Source: DASRHT01 sp035650355 (lineage in GTDB: Bacteria > Chloroflexota > Ktedonobacteria > Ktedonobacterales > Ktedonobacteraceae). From it: 64,000 bases of DNA. Location: contig DASRHT010000014.1 in the NCBI GenBank assembly GCA_035650355.1, forward strand, positions 1 through 64,000, written 5' to 3'. Positions 9,301 to 20,700 of this stretch are shown one piece after another. Position 1 is the stretch's first letter. The number at the start of each line of letters is the position of its first letter. The notes below the pieces were generated by a model. It was not told where the DNA came from. It did no database searches and saw nothing but the letters and a program-made list of their open reading frames with translations. The position numbers were made by a program, and so were the translations under genes.

Positions 9301-10334
9301 ATAACGCAGCATAGACCACGAAACAGGTCTACGTGTTGCGTGCCACGATATTTCAAGGCACGCTGGCGCAATCGGTCCATCGAATAATACTTCGTATAGC
9401 GTTTCTTTGCCTCCTCAGAAGCGTCGGGGATCAGCAGCAGCCCCCGGTCTTCAGCTACAAAGAGGACGAGCAGACGATAGATCAGACGCAACAGTTGGCG
9501 ATAATACTGTTCAGCCTTGAGCGTTCCCGAGCGTAGCTTCTCACAAAGCTGGTGGTTGCCACGGCAGGCAAGAAATCCTTGCCCGAGTAAAAGGACAGCG
9601 TTCTTGACCCCATGCCTTAATTCGCCAAGCGCCCGGATACTCTGGTCATGTGCAAGCTTCCACCATTGCTCCAACCTGCAATCTTCTGCACGCTCGCTTT
9701 CAAAGCGAGATTGATGACAGAGCAACCAGAGCAAAGCAAAATCCGCATATACCTCGCCCTGCATCATTGCTTCCAGGTCAAACTCGATATACGTTCTATG
9801 CACGAGTCGCTTGTCACGGCGCAGCAACCGCAGCCGGAGGCCGTTCGTTACGATGCCCCAGATATGTTCGGGGGAGCGGTTCAACAACTCCTGAACTAAC
9901 ATATGGGGACTCTGGCGTATGCTGCTGCCTTTGAACTTATAGCAGCGAGCATCAAGCTCTATCTGCGCACTGACAATATGAATCGGCACATGCCCCCAGC
10001 TATGAGAAATGGCATATTTCTTTCTTTCTATTTCTATGGGTTTTGCGGTTACCAGTCGGTGACCATAGCCAAGCTTATCAAACAGAGGGAATATCCAGAT
10101 TTCTTTGAGCGCATGATCATCGTCAGAACGATATGATCTATGAAGGGTGTGCCATTTCTGTAATAGCTTCATCCAGGAATTGTTAATAGCTTCATTGAGT
10201 GTTTCATCATCAAGATGATAGGTTTCCGGCACTAACCCTTCCAGGGGAGGATACTTCTGAACCAATCGTTGGAGAAAGTCAGGAGGAAAAAGGGTCCCTT
10301 CACGAGAAATGGTATTGAAGCAAGTCCTCTGCAT
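6342..10334 (-). CDS. PglX/DrmMI-like Eco57I-type adenine DNA methyltransferase (1330 aa)
   Basis: A very large N6-adenine methyltransferase of the Eco57I/PglX/DrmMI kind. Motif X GSFYTP lies at 449-454, the AdoMet-binding CDPACGSG at 489-496, the acidic IYGVDSNE about 537-544 and the catalytic NPPW at 765-768. About 440 N-terminal residues resemble the restriction-enzyme R-protein-like helical region of type IIG enzymes, but I see no convincing nuclease motif. The C-terminal 500 residues probably hold target recognition. In class 1 DISARM the equivalent enzyme marks host DNA. ATG 10334 has GGAGAGGG 10 bases upstream. The gene has its own promoter (10528-10557) and is a tandem paralogue of the frameshifted gene at 10859-14871. 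Confidence 0.85.
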   Translation of the reverse strand: MQRTCFNTISREGTLFPPDFLQRLVQKYPPLEGLVPETYHLDDETLNEAINNSWMKLLQKWHTLHRSYRSDDDHALKEIWIFPLFDKLGYGHRLVTAKPIEIERKKYAISHSWGHVPIHIVSAQIELDARCYKFKGSSIRQSPHMLVQELLNRSPEHIWGIVTNGLRLRLLRRDKRLVHRTYIEFDLEAMMQGEVYADFALLWLLCHQSRFESERAEDCRLEQWWKLAHDQSIRALGELRHGVKNAVLLLGQGFLACRGNHQLCEKLRSGTLKAEQYYRQLLRLIYRLLVLFVAEDRGLLLIPDASEEAKKRYTKYYSMDRLRQRALKYRGTQHVDLFRGLCCVMQQLSQDPGYPDLALPTLDGFLFESTAIADLVTCDLTNACLLEVVRSLAFLERDDRLIPVDFQHMGAEELGGIYEGILEFQVVIEDDSSEFRLEMKHGHLRKTTGSFYTPPQLVECLLNSALEPVLAEACRQPDPEAALLNLKVCDPACGSGHFLIAAARRIAYRLAFLRAGNVEADRETWCAAMRDVVRHCIYGVDSNELAVELCRVSLSIEAIEPGKTLIFLEHRIKCGDSLIGATPASLEQGIPDSAFDPLEGDERSLCFEYRKRNRSGLTGQLHLLIEPMDDVRDLIAELQAHNDASYQDALAIKQSHEDALQRKTYLTNKLIADAWCAAFFWPKIYIDSRKQDFPFTQGILRELIKKNETYRAMWEKIEHLAEQYQFFHWHLEFPDVFKEQKKSEQGIAENEHTGCSGGFDVVLGNPPWERIKLQEKEWFAAIRPDIANAKNAAQRHRKIETLRYEDPDLHALFLATHSKAERKSHFIRACGLYPLCGRGDVNIYTIFAEQMRHLLKPSGYLGCIVPSGIATDDTTKKFFQDLIDTQSLVSLYSFENRKKLFRDVDGRYNFSLLTIAGISRPATQGADFIFFAHQPEDLKDEQRHFTLSANDIALLNPNTRTCPIFRSKRDMLLTKAIYERVPVLIKEGLPEVNPWGIKFSRMFDMANDSHLFRTREQLEQDGWRLGGNSFYKNGERYLPLHEGKMIWHFDHRFGTYDTPTEELADNGKLPELTEHQHTDPFLLSLPNYWIHESHMPTIISNRKAFLAFRDIAPATNIRTAIFCIVPAVPCGHTLPLVLLHSKAPCAIVYIACCASSLVFDYVARQKLGGSHMTFFILKQLPILSPEQYTMICMWNKSYKLGDWIFPRALELTYTAWDLEPFAKDCGYDGPPFCWDEERRFLLRCELDAAYFHLYGIERDDVDYIMETFPIVKRKDEKQYGDYRTKRAILETYDAMQQAIETGEPYQTRLDPPPADPAVAHPPGAGFGIST

Positions 10335-10858
10335 TCGTGTACTGCCCTCTCCTTTATGGCTTGCAAGGCTGGGTTAAGAGGTCAGGTAATTGCAGGTAGT
10401 GTAAGTTCAGCATGGTACTACAAGCAATTAACCACTACTGCACGGAAACCGAAAATAGAAAAGTAATGCTTCTTTTCGACGAAAAATAAGAACAAATATT
10501 CTATTGTAGAGATAACTATCTAAATATATCATATATTGCTGAAATACATGTTGTCAAGCTAGTTTTATTTATATCGCATAGTATATATCAAAACTTTCAA
10601 TGCCAACTTCGCCAGATTACTGTTTAGATGGCAGCGAGAATCTTGATGCACGAGAAATGAGATGGGGAAGGCGTTGCTCGAAACGCAGATGATAGCGTAA
10701 TTGCTCTATTTGCCTGCTTAGTAGGTTGCCACTCATGCAGTAATGCTAAAGCGAGACAGGCAAAACATTCATGCTGGTTTTTTCAAAGCACGTTCTGAAG
10801 AATAACCTGGCTTGGACTATGCCATGCTGCTAGCGGTGAGCGTGGTCTGGATCGTCCC
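10335..10858. other. AT-rich spacer between the two methylase genes
   Basis: About 520 bases, distinctly AT-rich in the middle (10470-10600). It holds the promoter of the left methylase. Between about 10620 and 10760 the minus strand has short, frame-broken stretches (for example SRQIEQLRYHLRFEQRLP) that look like debris of a former coding sequence. I could not assign them to a family. Confidence 0.5.
10528..10557 (-). promoter_or_regulatory. promoter of the left methylase gene
   Basis: On the minus strand TTGACA (10557-10552) is followed after 18 bases by TATGAT (10533-10528). It lies in the AT-rich spacer about 195 bases upstream of ATG 10334. This suggests the left methylase can be expressed independently of the helicase operon. 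Confidence 0.65.
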
Positions 10859-13800
10859 TCACGGCCTCACCTCTGCTCCTGGCGGATGAGCCACGGCTGG
10901 ATCAGCCGGTGGCGGGTCTAATCGCGTCTGATATGGCTCGCCTGTCTCTATCGCTTGCTGCATCTCGTCATATATTTCCAGGATGACCCGTTTCGTCCTG
11001 TATTCGCCGCACTGCTTCTCTTCTTTTTCTTTCCAGACGCGGAATGTCTCCATAATGTAATCGACGTCGTCTCGTGCGACTCCATAGAGGTGGAAGTACG
11101 CCGCATCAAGCTCGCAGCGCAACAGGAAGCGCCGCTCCTCGTTCCAGCAGAATGGAGGACCATCGTAGCCACAATCTTTCGCAAACGGTTCGAGATCCCA
11201 GGCGGTGTAGGTGAGTTCGAGGGCGCGAAGGAAGATCCAGTCCCCTATCAAATTTTTATCATCCCATTGACACTTTGAAGTATATAGTTCTAAAGGCAAT
11301 ACTGGGAGTTGCTTTAAAATGAATAAACCTAAACTAGCCCCTCCAACCTTCTGTCGTGTCACATAATCGAAGACAAAGGAAGAGACACAACCTGCAAAAT
11401 AAGTTATCTCTCGGTTATATTCAGGATTGAGTAGAATAATGGGAAGCTTATGACCACAAGCTACTATAGGAGTAACACAAAATATTGCAGTCCTGATATC
11501 TGTGGAGCGAGCAGTATCGCGAAACACGAGTAGAGCTTTTCTTCCTTGACGTAAAAAATCTTTGAAATGGGCCTCATGAACCCAATATTGAGGTAATGGG
11601 AGCGTAGACGAATTAACATGCTGTTCTTCGGTAAGTTCTGGTAATTTACCCTGATTTGCTTGGGCCTGTGTTTGCCCCTCGTAGGTCCCAAAACGATGAT
11701 CGAAATGTGAAATCATTTTACCTTCGTAGAGTGGCAAACACACTTTACCATCTTTACAAAAAACGTTGCCTTCCAGCTCCCAGCCTTCACTCTTTAGCTG
11801 TTCATGCGTAAGAAATAGATGAGAGTCATTTGCCATATCAAACATCCTGGAGAATTTGATATACCAGGGATTAATTTCCGGGGAACCTTCCTTGATAAGT
11901 ACAGGAACTCTTTCATAGATTTTTTTTGTCAAGAGCATATCATGCTTTGAGCGAAAAATAGGACAAGTGTGAGTATTAGGGTTAAGTAAGGCAACATCGG
12001 AAACTGATAGGGAAAAATGGCGACTTTCGTCTTCAAGATCCGAAGTTTTACGAGCGAAAAAAACAAAATCAGCAGCTTTCTGACATTTTGCCCTTCCAGA
12101 GAGGGTAAGTAAGCAGAACTTTGTGGCGTGGTGGACGGCAGGAAACAGAAATTCCTCATTCTCAAAGCTATAGAGGCTCACTAACGTCTGAGTTTCCGTG
12201 ACATCCTGGAAAAAGAACTTGGTAGTATCATCCGTCGCAATGCCTGACTGTACAATACATCCTACGCGTCCTGTTGGCTTAATACATGTATGCATCAGTT
12301 CAGCGAAAATAGCATAAATATTGATATCACCCCGTCCACAAAGGGGGTAACGACGGCTATTACGGACCAGGTGGCTCTCACCTGATGCCTGGCGTTGATC
12401 ATCCTTAAAAGCGGCATAGAGGAGGGGATCGCGCTTTTCTGGATTGTCCCCGATTAGTTCAGCAATCATCTTTCGCCGCTGTGCTGCATTAGGCGCGTTT
12501 GCGATATCTGGTCTGACGGTCGCAAACCATTCTTCTTCCTGAATTTTGATACGATCCCACGGTGGATTGCTCAGAATCACATCGAACCCGCCGCACCAGC
12601 CGGTTTGCTTGTTTTCTGGCGCTTCACCGTTGATTGGGGTGCGGAAGATGCCCGGAAAGGCAAGGTGCCAGTGGAAGAACTTGTATTGCTGGCGCAGGCG
12701 GATGATCTCTTCTCTCATCCAGCCGGGAATACTGTAAGGATTTTGCTCAATATTGCAGAGTACCTCGTGCGTGATGGGATAAGCGAATTCCTTTGTTTTT
12801 TTCCAGACAAAGGCCGCGCACCAGGCATCTGCCAGCAGCGATCCCGAAAGATAGTCGGTGGAGCGAACATAGCGCTCGTACTGCTCTTCCTTGCTATGGA
12901 TATTTTGTACCGTGTCATCACCGATGTCGTCGAGCATCATCATGCTGGCTGCCAGGTTGCCCAGGTGTTTCCAGGGCTGCCCCGCCGGGTCAAAGAGTGT
13001 ACGCAGGCCAGCGCGCTGGCCTTTGTTGCGTTTCTTGTACTCGCTACAGAGCTTTTTATCGTCGCCTTCAATCGGTTCAAAGGCTTTGTCGGGGATACCG
13101 GCGGCGAGGAGCGCCGGCGTGGTGCCAAGCAGGCGTTCCCTTCTAAAATATGCGAGTCGAGGAATGACAGGGGCTTGCCCGGCTCCATTGCTTCTTTCCA
13201 CAAGTTGACTTTGCATAATTCGACGGACATGGGATTGATGTCCACGCCATAGATGCAGCGTCCTATCACATCGCGCAAAGCTTTCCGCCTGACCTGGGGA
13301 CCGGGCTCTTCGTCGCCGGAGCGGATGGCTGCCAGGCGCTTAGCTATCCGGTGGGCTGCCGCGATCAGGAAGTGCCCGCTGCCACAGGCGGGATCGCAGA
13401 CTTTGAGATCGAGAATCACTTTTTCGGGATCTGGCTTTTTGCACGCTTCCTCCAGGACCGGATCGAGTGCCGAGTCGAGGAGGCATTCAATCAGACTTGT
13501 CGGGGTATAGTAGCTGCCGGTGGTTTTGCGTTCGTGGCCGATCTCGACCTCCAGGCCAAACGTTGCAGCCTCGATGTTAAGGACCGGATGGAATTCGAGC
13601 AAGGATTCGTAGACGCTGCCTAATTCCTCCGAGCCCAGATTTTTGTAATCGATGGCCCGTTGCATGCCGTCATCAATCGTGAATGCGAGCGCGCGAATAG
13701 CTTCCAGCAGATCGTGATTGGCAAGCTGGCACCCTATGAGATCGGGGAGCGCTTTCTCTGAAAAGAGGAAGCCGTTGAGTGCAGGCAGGCCCAGTGGCAG

Positions 13801-14871
13801 ATAGCCCTCGTCGCCTCCCACTTTACTCATGATCAGGTATAATCCCTGATAGAGATCACTGTGCTGCGTTCCTAGTCGCCGCTCAGCCAGGCGGCGCAGG
13901 CGCGTCGTCGAGTAGTGAGTCATATATCGTTCACGCGCGGCCTGCGTTGTATCTGGATGAAGCAGGACGTCCCGATCCTCAGCGACGAACAGGACAATGA
14001 GGCGATAGACCAGGCGCAATACCTGGCGATAATACTCCTGAGTATTGAGCCGACCAGAACGTAATTTCTCATGCAACAGGGTATTTGCTCTATGGGAGAG
14101 GAAGCCGCTGCCCAACGCCGCAATAGCGTGTTCGACCCCTTTGCGGAGCTGATCCAGCACCCGTACCCCCTGATCATGGGCGGAGCGGGACCACTTCTCT
14201 AACCAGCACTCTTCGGCACGTTCGCCCTCAAAACGAGATTGATGGCAGAGGAGCCAGAGGAGAACGAACTCCGCGTAGAGCTGGCCCTTCATCATCGCTT
14301 CCAGGTCAAACTCCACATATGGCTGGCGGATCAAGCTGACATTCTTGCGCAACACACGCAGGCGTAGCCCATTGGAAACCGTGCCCCAGAGGTGCTGGTC
14401 TGAGCGATTTAAGAGTTCTTGTACCAGGCTGTGAGGGCTGCTACGGGGTCCGCTACTGGCTGCCCGGGTCAGTCGATCAAGCTCGACCTTATGGCTGACC
14501 AGGTGGATGGGCACATGTTGCCAGCTATGTGAGATGGCATAACTTTTCTTCTCTAGCTGGATCGGTCTGGCAGCAAGCAGACGCCCATAGCCGAGTTCGG
14601 AAAACAGGGGAAGCAGCCATTGTTCTCTGGTAAAGGTCGTGTCGCCCGCCGTTTGCGTCTCTCTTCCCTCGTCAAAGAGCTTCCACACCTGCAACAGACG
14701 ATTCCAGGAGTGACTGATGATCTCACTGAATTGGTCTGCCTTTACCAGATGATAGTCTTCCAGGCGAGTGCCGGCAAGAGATGTATCTCGCACAGCAATG
14801 CGCTCAAGCAAGTCGTTTGGGAGGATGCCCCCTTCACTCTCTACCGTAGTAAAGATGGCCTGTTTCCGCAT
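10859..14871 (-). pseudogene. second PglX/DrmMI-like adenine methyltransferase, one-base frameshift
   Basis: A paralogue of the gene at 6342-10334, about 1335 codons if repaired. The 5' frame (from ATG 14871, with AGAGGAAG upstream) carries GSYYTP, CDPACGSG and IYGVDINPMSVELCK. It then runs out of frame after DSHILEGNA near 13140. The other frame continues at once as LLGTTPALLAAGIPDKAFEP and carries NPPW and the C-terminal half to 10859. Adding one C to the GCC-TG at that point would restore the reading frame. As written, the active-site motif NPPW is separated from the AdoMet site, so the enzyme would be inactive. Its start is 15 bases after the SNF2 helicase stop, so it is the third gene of the leftward operon. 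Confidence 0.85.
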
Positions 14872-14886
14872 CTCTTTTCTTCCTCT

Positions 14887-17757
14887 CTACAGCCTGGGCA
14901 GGTAGACATAGACGCCGAGGATATCCGGGGCCTGTTCCTTGATGCGATACCGGATGCCACGAGCATGCGCCGCTTCGCGCACACGGCGATGAGCCAGTAA
15001 CACTTCCTGTGCTCGTCGATGCGCCACCTCTGCCAGATGGGGACGTAACAGGTCGAACTCGTCGAGGACTGAATGGAGGAAATAGCTAGCGCGGGCAGCA
15101 CTGATATTCGCTTCTGATGCTGCTGTCAGAAGGCGTTCGATTTCCTCCTGGTCCGTTAGCCATTGAGCATTATGGGGAGCGCCTGTAAATGCCAGGACTT
15201 GGCAGTCTTCTGCCAGCAAGGGATACTCTTCCGACCTGCGCAGGGTAATAATATGAAAACGATGCCGGACCAATATCAGGGTGGTACGCAGCGAGACCTG
15301 ATCGGTACTGATGACGCCACAGCGACGCGCGACGCGCTTCTCATAGGCTCCTTGCTGGGTATCAAGAGCCGCATCCATCACGTAACTTGCCAGACCTTCG
15401 ACCAGGGAATGAGTACGATTGAGATATACCTCTGACTCTTGCACCGGTAATTCAAAACGCGCTTTGATACGGGGTATTGCTGTTTGCCCGAACCGATGGA
15501 GTCCCATTGCATCACGCAAAGCTCTTGGCGTCTCGCTCAGATCGCAGTGGAGTGCGCCCCCCTTCTCGCTAATAAAGGCGCCATGAGCCGTTAGGGCTTC
15601 TCTGACAAAGGTCTCGACTTCGACTTTTGAACCAATAGCCGAGCGTATAGCCGCCACCTCAGCCGCAACGACTTCTCCTTTGATACTCTGCTGAGCAAAA
15701 ATTGTACGGGAGCGATTTTCTCGTTCCGCGTTAGTATCCCAGAGCTTAAAAAGTTCGTCCAGCGGATCGCCGCCCTCCTCGTTTTCCCATAATCCATGCT
15801 GCCTGACCATCGACTTGCCGCTTATGGCTGAGCCTGCTGTATTTTCCCTGAGCACCAGCCCTTCAAAGATCGCTTCGATCACCGCTTCATTGTCAAAAGG
15901 GACAGGGACGGAGATGCCGAGCGAATTGCGTATCCTGTTATGTTTGTTAATCAGGACATTAAGCACCAGCCCATCGATCTGATTATCTTTGCCGTAGTAG
16001 GTCACAATACGCACCAACTTTTTGGGCTGACCGTAGCGATCCACGCGTCCATCGCGTTGCTCATGACGTGTAGGATTCCAGGAGAGGTCATAGTGGAACA
16101 CGGCATCGAAGTGGTCCTGGAGATTGACCCCTTCGCTGAGGCAATCGGTACAGACCAGAATGCGTTGCGGCTGTTCGGCAAGCTGTTGGATACGCTCTTC
16201 CCTATCAAGAGGAGGAATCTCCCCTGTCACCACTTCAACTGCTACTTTGGGCAGGCGCTGGCGCAGGGCTCTTGCCACATAGTGTGCCGTATGGATGAAG
16301 CGGCAAAAAACGATGGGTTGGAAATTCTCTTTGACCATGTCAGCGATGATTTGGAGCGCCTTTTGCAATTTTGCGTCCTTTGCGCCGGTGAGGGTCTCTG
16401 CCTCGCGAGCCATTGCCTGCAAACGGCGCCGACGCCGATCCTCTTCCTGCGTCAACTCGGTATCGCCGCCCGGGGTCAGGTCAATGCTCTCACTGGCGTC
16501 CGTATCCATCAGATCAAGCACGGTTTGACGACCCACAAGCTCCACTTCATCTTCAGAGGTGGCCTCCGCCACAGCGGCACGCCCGCGCAATGCTGCTACT
16601 GCCGCAGCCGGGCTGGAGGTAACAGAGCGCAGCAGTGCCAGCGCGGCCCACCAGAGGACCCGGCGGCGAGCCTGTCCGGTACTCTCATCCAGGACCGTCT
16701 CACGCGCATAATTGAGCACGCGCTCGATGAGCTGCTTATACTCTTTAGAGAGGAGGTATGAATCTTCAACAGGGTCGCGCTTAGGAAAGGACGTATCCGT
16801 GTCAAGGTACGAGACAATGTCGGCCCTGCGGCGTTGGATGAAGTGGTCGGCCACACGTTCCCTGATCGGGGCGTTGCGGGGTCCGGTGAGGTCTTCTGGC
16901 AGATATTTGAAATCTTCGTTGAGAAATGCGAGCAGTGAACGGAATGCCTCCTCCTTCCCGCTATGAGGCGTTGCAGTCACCAGGATCAGATGCCTGTTTT
17001 TCTCTTCCGCCAGGCTGGCAACCAATTGGTATCGTTGATGGCTGCTGCTGCGTCTCTCTCCCGCATAGGCACAGGTATGAGCTTCGTCAACGATAATCAG
17101 TTCAGGAGCATAATGCACAAAGTCATTGCGCCGACGATCCGCTTTGATAAAGTCTGTTGAGACGATCACATAGGGAAAGCGTTCAAAAAGCGACTCACCG
17201 GAACGGCAGCGCCGCTCAAGCTGTGCTGCGGTGCTGGAAAGGACGAGTTCTGCCTCGATATGGAATTTTTCTGCTAACTCGGTTTTCCATTGTTCGGCCA
17301 GTTGTGGGGGGCAAAGCACAGCCAGGCGCTTGACCTCACCCCGATCAATCAGTTCACGGGCAATCAGACCCGCTTCTATCGTTTTTCCGATCCCGACATC
17401 GTCGGCGATCAACAGGCGAACCGGATCAAGTTTGAGGGCCATCAGTAAAGGCACAAATTGGTAAGGACGAGGCTCAACGGCGATATAGGCAAATGAGCGG
17501 AAAGGACCCGCACTCGAACGAAAACCGAGGCGTACGGCGTCACGGAGGAGGCGACAGGAACGATAATCGCCCCGACTTTCAGGATCGGGCAACTCGAACT
17601 GGGCAGGCTCAACCGGCTCCAACGGCAAATAAATGCCCGTAATCTCATCATCGGTCCCTCCAAGGGGCCGCACCATAAGCATCTCCTCATCCTCTGAAGG
17701 CAGCACCACCCACTCTCGCCCTCGTACACGGACGAGCGAACCAACAGCAAAACTCAT
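14887..17757 (-). CDS. SNF2-family helicase, DrmD-like (956 aa)
   Basis: A superfamily 2 Swi2/Snf2-type ATPase. Walker A is in LIADDVGIGKTIEAGLIARE (about 116-135), the DEAH box in IIVDEAHTCAY, motif III in TATPHSGKEEAF, and the second RecA lobe has VFCRFIHTAHYVARAL, LVCTDCLSEGVNLQ and the arginine motif RDGRVDRYGQ. Size and motif wording match DrmD, the SNF2-like protein of class 1 DISARM, and the RapA-like helicases of related systems. It would translocate on DNA to help discriminate or process invading DNA. Its start overlaps the stop of the upstream DUF1998 helicase gene (ATGA), which indicates translational coupling. Confidence 0.88.
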   Translation of the reverse strand: MSFAVGSLVRVRGREWVVLPSEDEEMLMVRPLGGTDDEITGIYLPLEPVEPAQFELPDPESRGDYRSCRLLRDAVRLGFRSSAGPFRSFAYIAVEPRPYQFVPLLMALKLDPVRLLIADDVGIGKTIEAGLIARELIDRGEVKRLAVLCPPQLAEQWKTELAEKFHIEAELVLSSTAAQLERRCRSGESLFERFPYVIVSTDFIKADRRRNDFVHYAPELIIVDEAHTCAYAGERRSSSHQRYQLVASLAEEKNRHLILVTATPHSGKEEAFRSLLAFLNEDFKYLPEDLTGPRNAPIRERVADHFIQRRRADIVSYLDTDTSFPKRDPVEDSYLLSKEYKQLIERVLNYARETVLDESTGQARRRVLWWAALALLRSVTSSPAAAVAALRGRAAVAEATSEDEVELVGRQTVLDLMDTDASESIDLTPGGDTELTQEEDRRRRRLQAMAREAETLTGAKDAKLQKALQIIADMVKENFQPIVFCRFIHTAHYVARALRQRLPKVAVEVVTGEIPPLDREERIQQLAEQPQRILVCTDCLSEGVNLQDHFDAVFHYDLSWNPTRHEQRDGRVDRYGQPKKLVRIVTYYGKDNQIDGLVLNVLINKHNRIRNSLGISVPVPFDNEAVIEAIFEGLVLRENTAGSAISGKSMVRQHGLWENEEGGDPLDELFKLWDTNAERENRSRTIFAQQSIKGEVVAAEVAAIRSAIGSKVEVETFVREALTAHGAFISEKGGALHCDLSETPRALRDAMGLHRFGQTAIPRIKARFELPVQESEVYLNRTHSLVEGLASYVMDAALDTQQGAYEKRVARRCGVISTDQVSLRTTLILVRHRFHIITLRRSEEYPLLAEDCQVLAFTGAPHNAQWLTDQEEIERLLTAASEANISAARASYFLHSVLDEFDLLRPHLAEVAHRRAQEVLLAHRRVREAAHARGIRYRIKEQAPDILGVYVYLPRL

Positions 17758-20700
17758 ACGTTCCTCCCAAAGATATCGGGGTAGCGATCAAAGAGGGTCA
17801 TCCAGTCCTGCTTGGCTCCAAAACGGACGACCATATAGCCACGATCTTCTACGCTATCAGTCTTGCGGGCATGCCGCTCAGGGTACTCGTCTGGTGAGCC
17901 ATCGACAAAGATAGCTGCTCCTTGTTCTTCATAGAGAAAATCAGGAACCGCGTCTCCGATGGATGGGTGTACTTCTGACGGGCGACGGTATCCGTTCTCG
18001 GCAAGCAGTTGTAACCACTCTTGTTCCAACGTATCGTCAGATGACTGTTCAATTTCATATGAAAGATCCGCTATTTGGAGCACTTCAGGCGTCTGCATTC
18101 TGACCTGAGCCTGAGCCAGTTCTCTCAGGAAAGCAAAAATACGCTTACGATCAAGCAGGAGGTGATCATGCTGATTCGTATACGACATCAAGCACTGATA
18201 GCACGCAGCCTCGCAGTTTTCTTCAACTCCGTGTGCGTGAAGCTGATCCTCACCTGTATCAGGATCGTAATGACACAGGGTCAGTGCCGTGCGTGCGACC
18301 TGAGCCAATTCTCCAGGTTCGTCCGTCAATCTCCGCAGAACGCCTGCGCCCCCTTCAGAAGCCTCATAGAAAAGCAACTGGTGACGCTTCGTGATGTTGG
18401 GGAGTGGCTCTACAGCCAGCTCACTATCCTCAAGCTGATAGCGTACCAGCATCGCCCGTTTGAGGGCCGCTTGAAGAGAAGCCATCGTATCTTTGTCCAG
18501 TTGTGTTGATGGTTCAAATAACAGACTATTGCGGCGATCATCAACATAAGGGATGACACGCATAGTGCGAGGGGACATCGGATCATCAGAATCCTTCACG
18601 TCCTTCTTTGCCGCCGGAGTATCCTTTTCCCAGTATCCACGCTCCAGATCAATTTGAAAGCCGCGAACTCCTTGCTCTTTGCGTCGTGTCCAGCCGAAGT
18701 TAATCCGCCAGAGCATGGCGGCACTGCCATAGGAGAGGCGCGCCAGGACCTTCCCACCCTTATTGACCACTGACCCGTCGTAACGGTCGAGGCGTCCATC
18801 TTTCTCCGTAAAGCGCACAGCAGTATGGATCTGGTACCCCTGGCGCATACGTTCTTCTTCATCAGAATTGATGCGATCACGGCGCCTGGTCGAAACATTC
18901 TGGAGCCGAAAGAGCCTCTCTATAGCCTGGGGCAGGAGCGTACCACAGTTTTCACACACATCAATCCCGTCACCGCTATTCAGCGGGTGCAAATAGCCAC
19001 AATGTGAGCATTGTTTGGCCGATCTCGTTATGATCCCGCCGCCTTCTTCATTAACAGAGAGAATCACCTGGTTAATCTCGTAGCGTGAGCCTTCATGATA
19101 GACAATGGCCCGTGGGGCAAATTCGGAGATGGCCAGGAAGCGGGGGCGCGAGATATAGGCATCTCGCTCGTTATGCTTTCCTCGACGAGCGGGAATGTAG
19201 GCAGAAAGCGGCAGGCGCGGGAAATTATAGCCAGGAAGGAACCCTTCTGTCGCAAAATAGCGGTAACTGTAAAAATCAGACTGTTCCGCATCCTCTGTAT
19301 TCAACAACAGGCTGAGCTGAGACTGGGCATCATCACGCAATCGGGCGGCATACTGTTTATCTTTCGCACTGCGAGAGGCGTCAAGAATAATATTATTTTG
19401 CGTCTCAAATTGGGATTGCGCTGCGCGATAGAGACTGCGCCAGCGATCACAGGTGCGATCAAACTGAACAACGACTTGATTGAGCACCTCGTCGAGCCAG
19501 TTCTCTGAATACCAGGTTATCTCCTGCTCGTTGAGCTGTAGTGTAGCAAGCAGGACCTGTGCTCGCTGACGGGCTGCACGCCTGGCCTGTGGGTTTTCGA
19601 TGCCCGTTCGTATTTCGTCACGCAGTTTCAAACTTGGCTTGCTGCCCGATACATCTAAAATATCTTGCAGCGAATTGTACAAGGAGACGCCGGTTTCAGC
19701 CAGCCAGAGAGCATGGATATGGGCGCGTATGAGATCCTCATTCGAGAGATCAATTTTGGGCGGGGTGACAAAACCACTCACCATTGCTTCTGGCCGTTTG
19801 AAAAAGTACTGGTCATGGGAACTGCCTGTAGAACAATAAGAAAAGACCAGCGCTGGCTGGCCACCTCTGCCCGCCCGGCCACTGCGCTGGGCGTAGTTGG
19901 CGGGGGTAGGAGGAATATTGCGCATATTTACCAGGTTGAGATCGCGGATATCAATCCCTAGTTCCATTGTGGGAGAACAGTAGAGAACAGGCAACGCTCC
20001 TTCACGAAAAGCGTCCTCCCGCTCTCTTCGTATTTGCGAGGGAACCTGGGCGGTATGTTCGCGGGCGTAGATATCGCGTAAATCCCTGGCGTTTTTTTTG
20101 TAGAAGGCAACGAAATAGCGGTTAGGTTGCCTGCCATCTCTTGGCGCTCGTGGCATGCGAATAGGATCGTGGGGGGCTTGTTTTCCATCGCCCACTTTCC
20201 AGATCAGTGACGAAGCAGGCAACTGATACCCACCAGAATCATCTTTGTCACGCGGCTCGACAACGCGTTCAACCAGAGCAGCCAGGCGCAGACACTCCAG
20301 CAGTTGTCTGATGATTTTTTCGGTCTCCTTGACGCCAATATCCCGGTAGGCATTTGACAAGCCCTGGCGCCTGAGATACCGTCCATATCCACTGTATCCA
20401 GACAGGAAAATGTTATAGCGTCGATCCTCATTTTTACGGGTTTTGGGGAAGAGGATCGTCGCGTAGACGAAGTTCTCATTTTCATCAAGTGCCCAGGGAG
20501 CAATCAATCGCTGGTTGCTCTCCTGTTGCAGCGACTCCTGATATGACTGATTGAGGTAGTCGATCTTGATCGCCAGCTCGCGGCGCATGTGGTCAAGCAA
20601 TGTTTTGCTAATCTCTTTTCGTCGCTGCGGGGAAGCATCTTTTAACGCGTCGTGACACTTTTCCCAGACATCTTCATCCAGACAAAGCTCTTCCAGCGAA

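Noticed and set aside
10620..10760. Transposase remnant between the methylases
   Set aside because: There are only short broken frames and no recognisable transposase motif or terminal repeats.
12605..13252. 215-codon plus-strand ORF
   Set aside because: It lies entirely antisense to the second methylase, whose motifs are clear.
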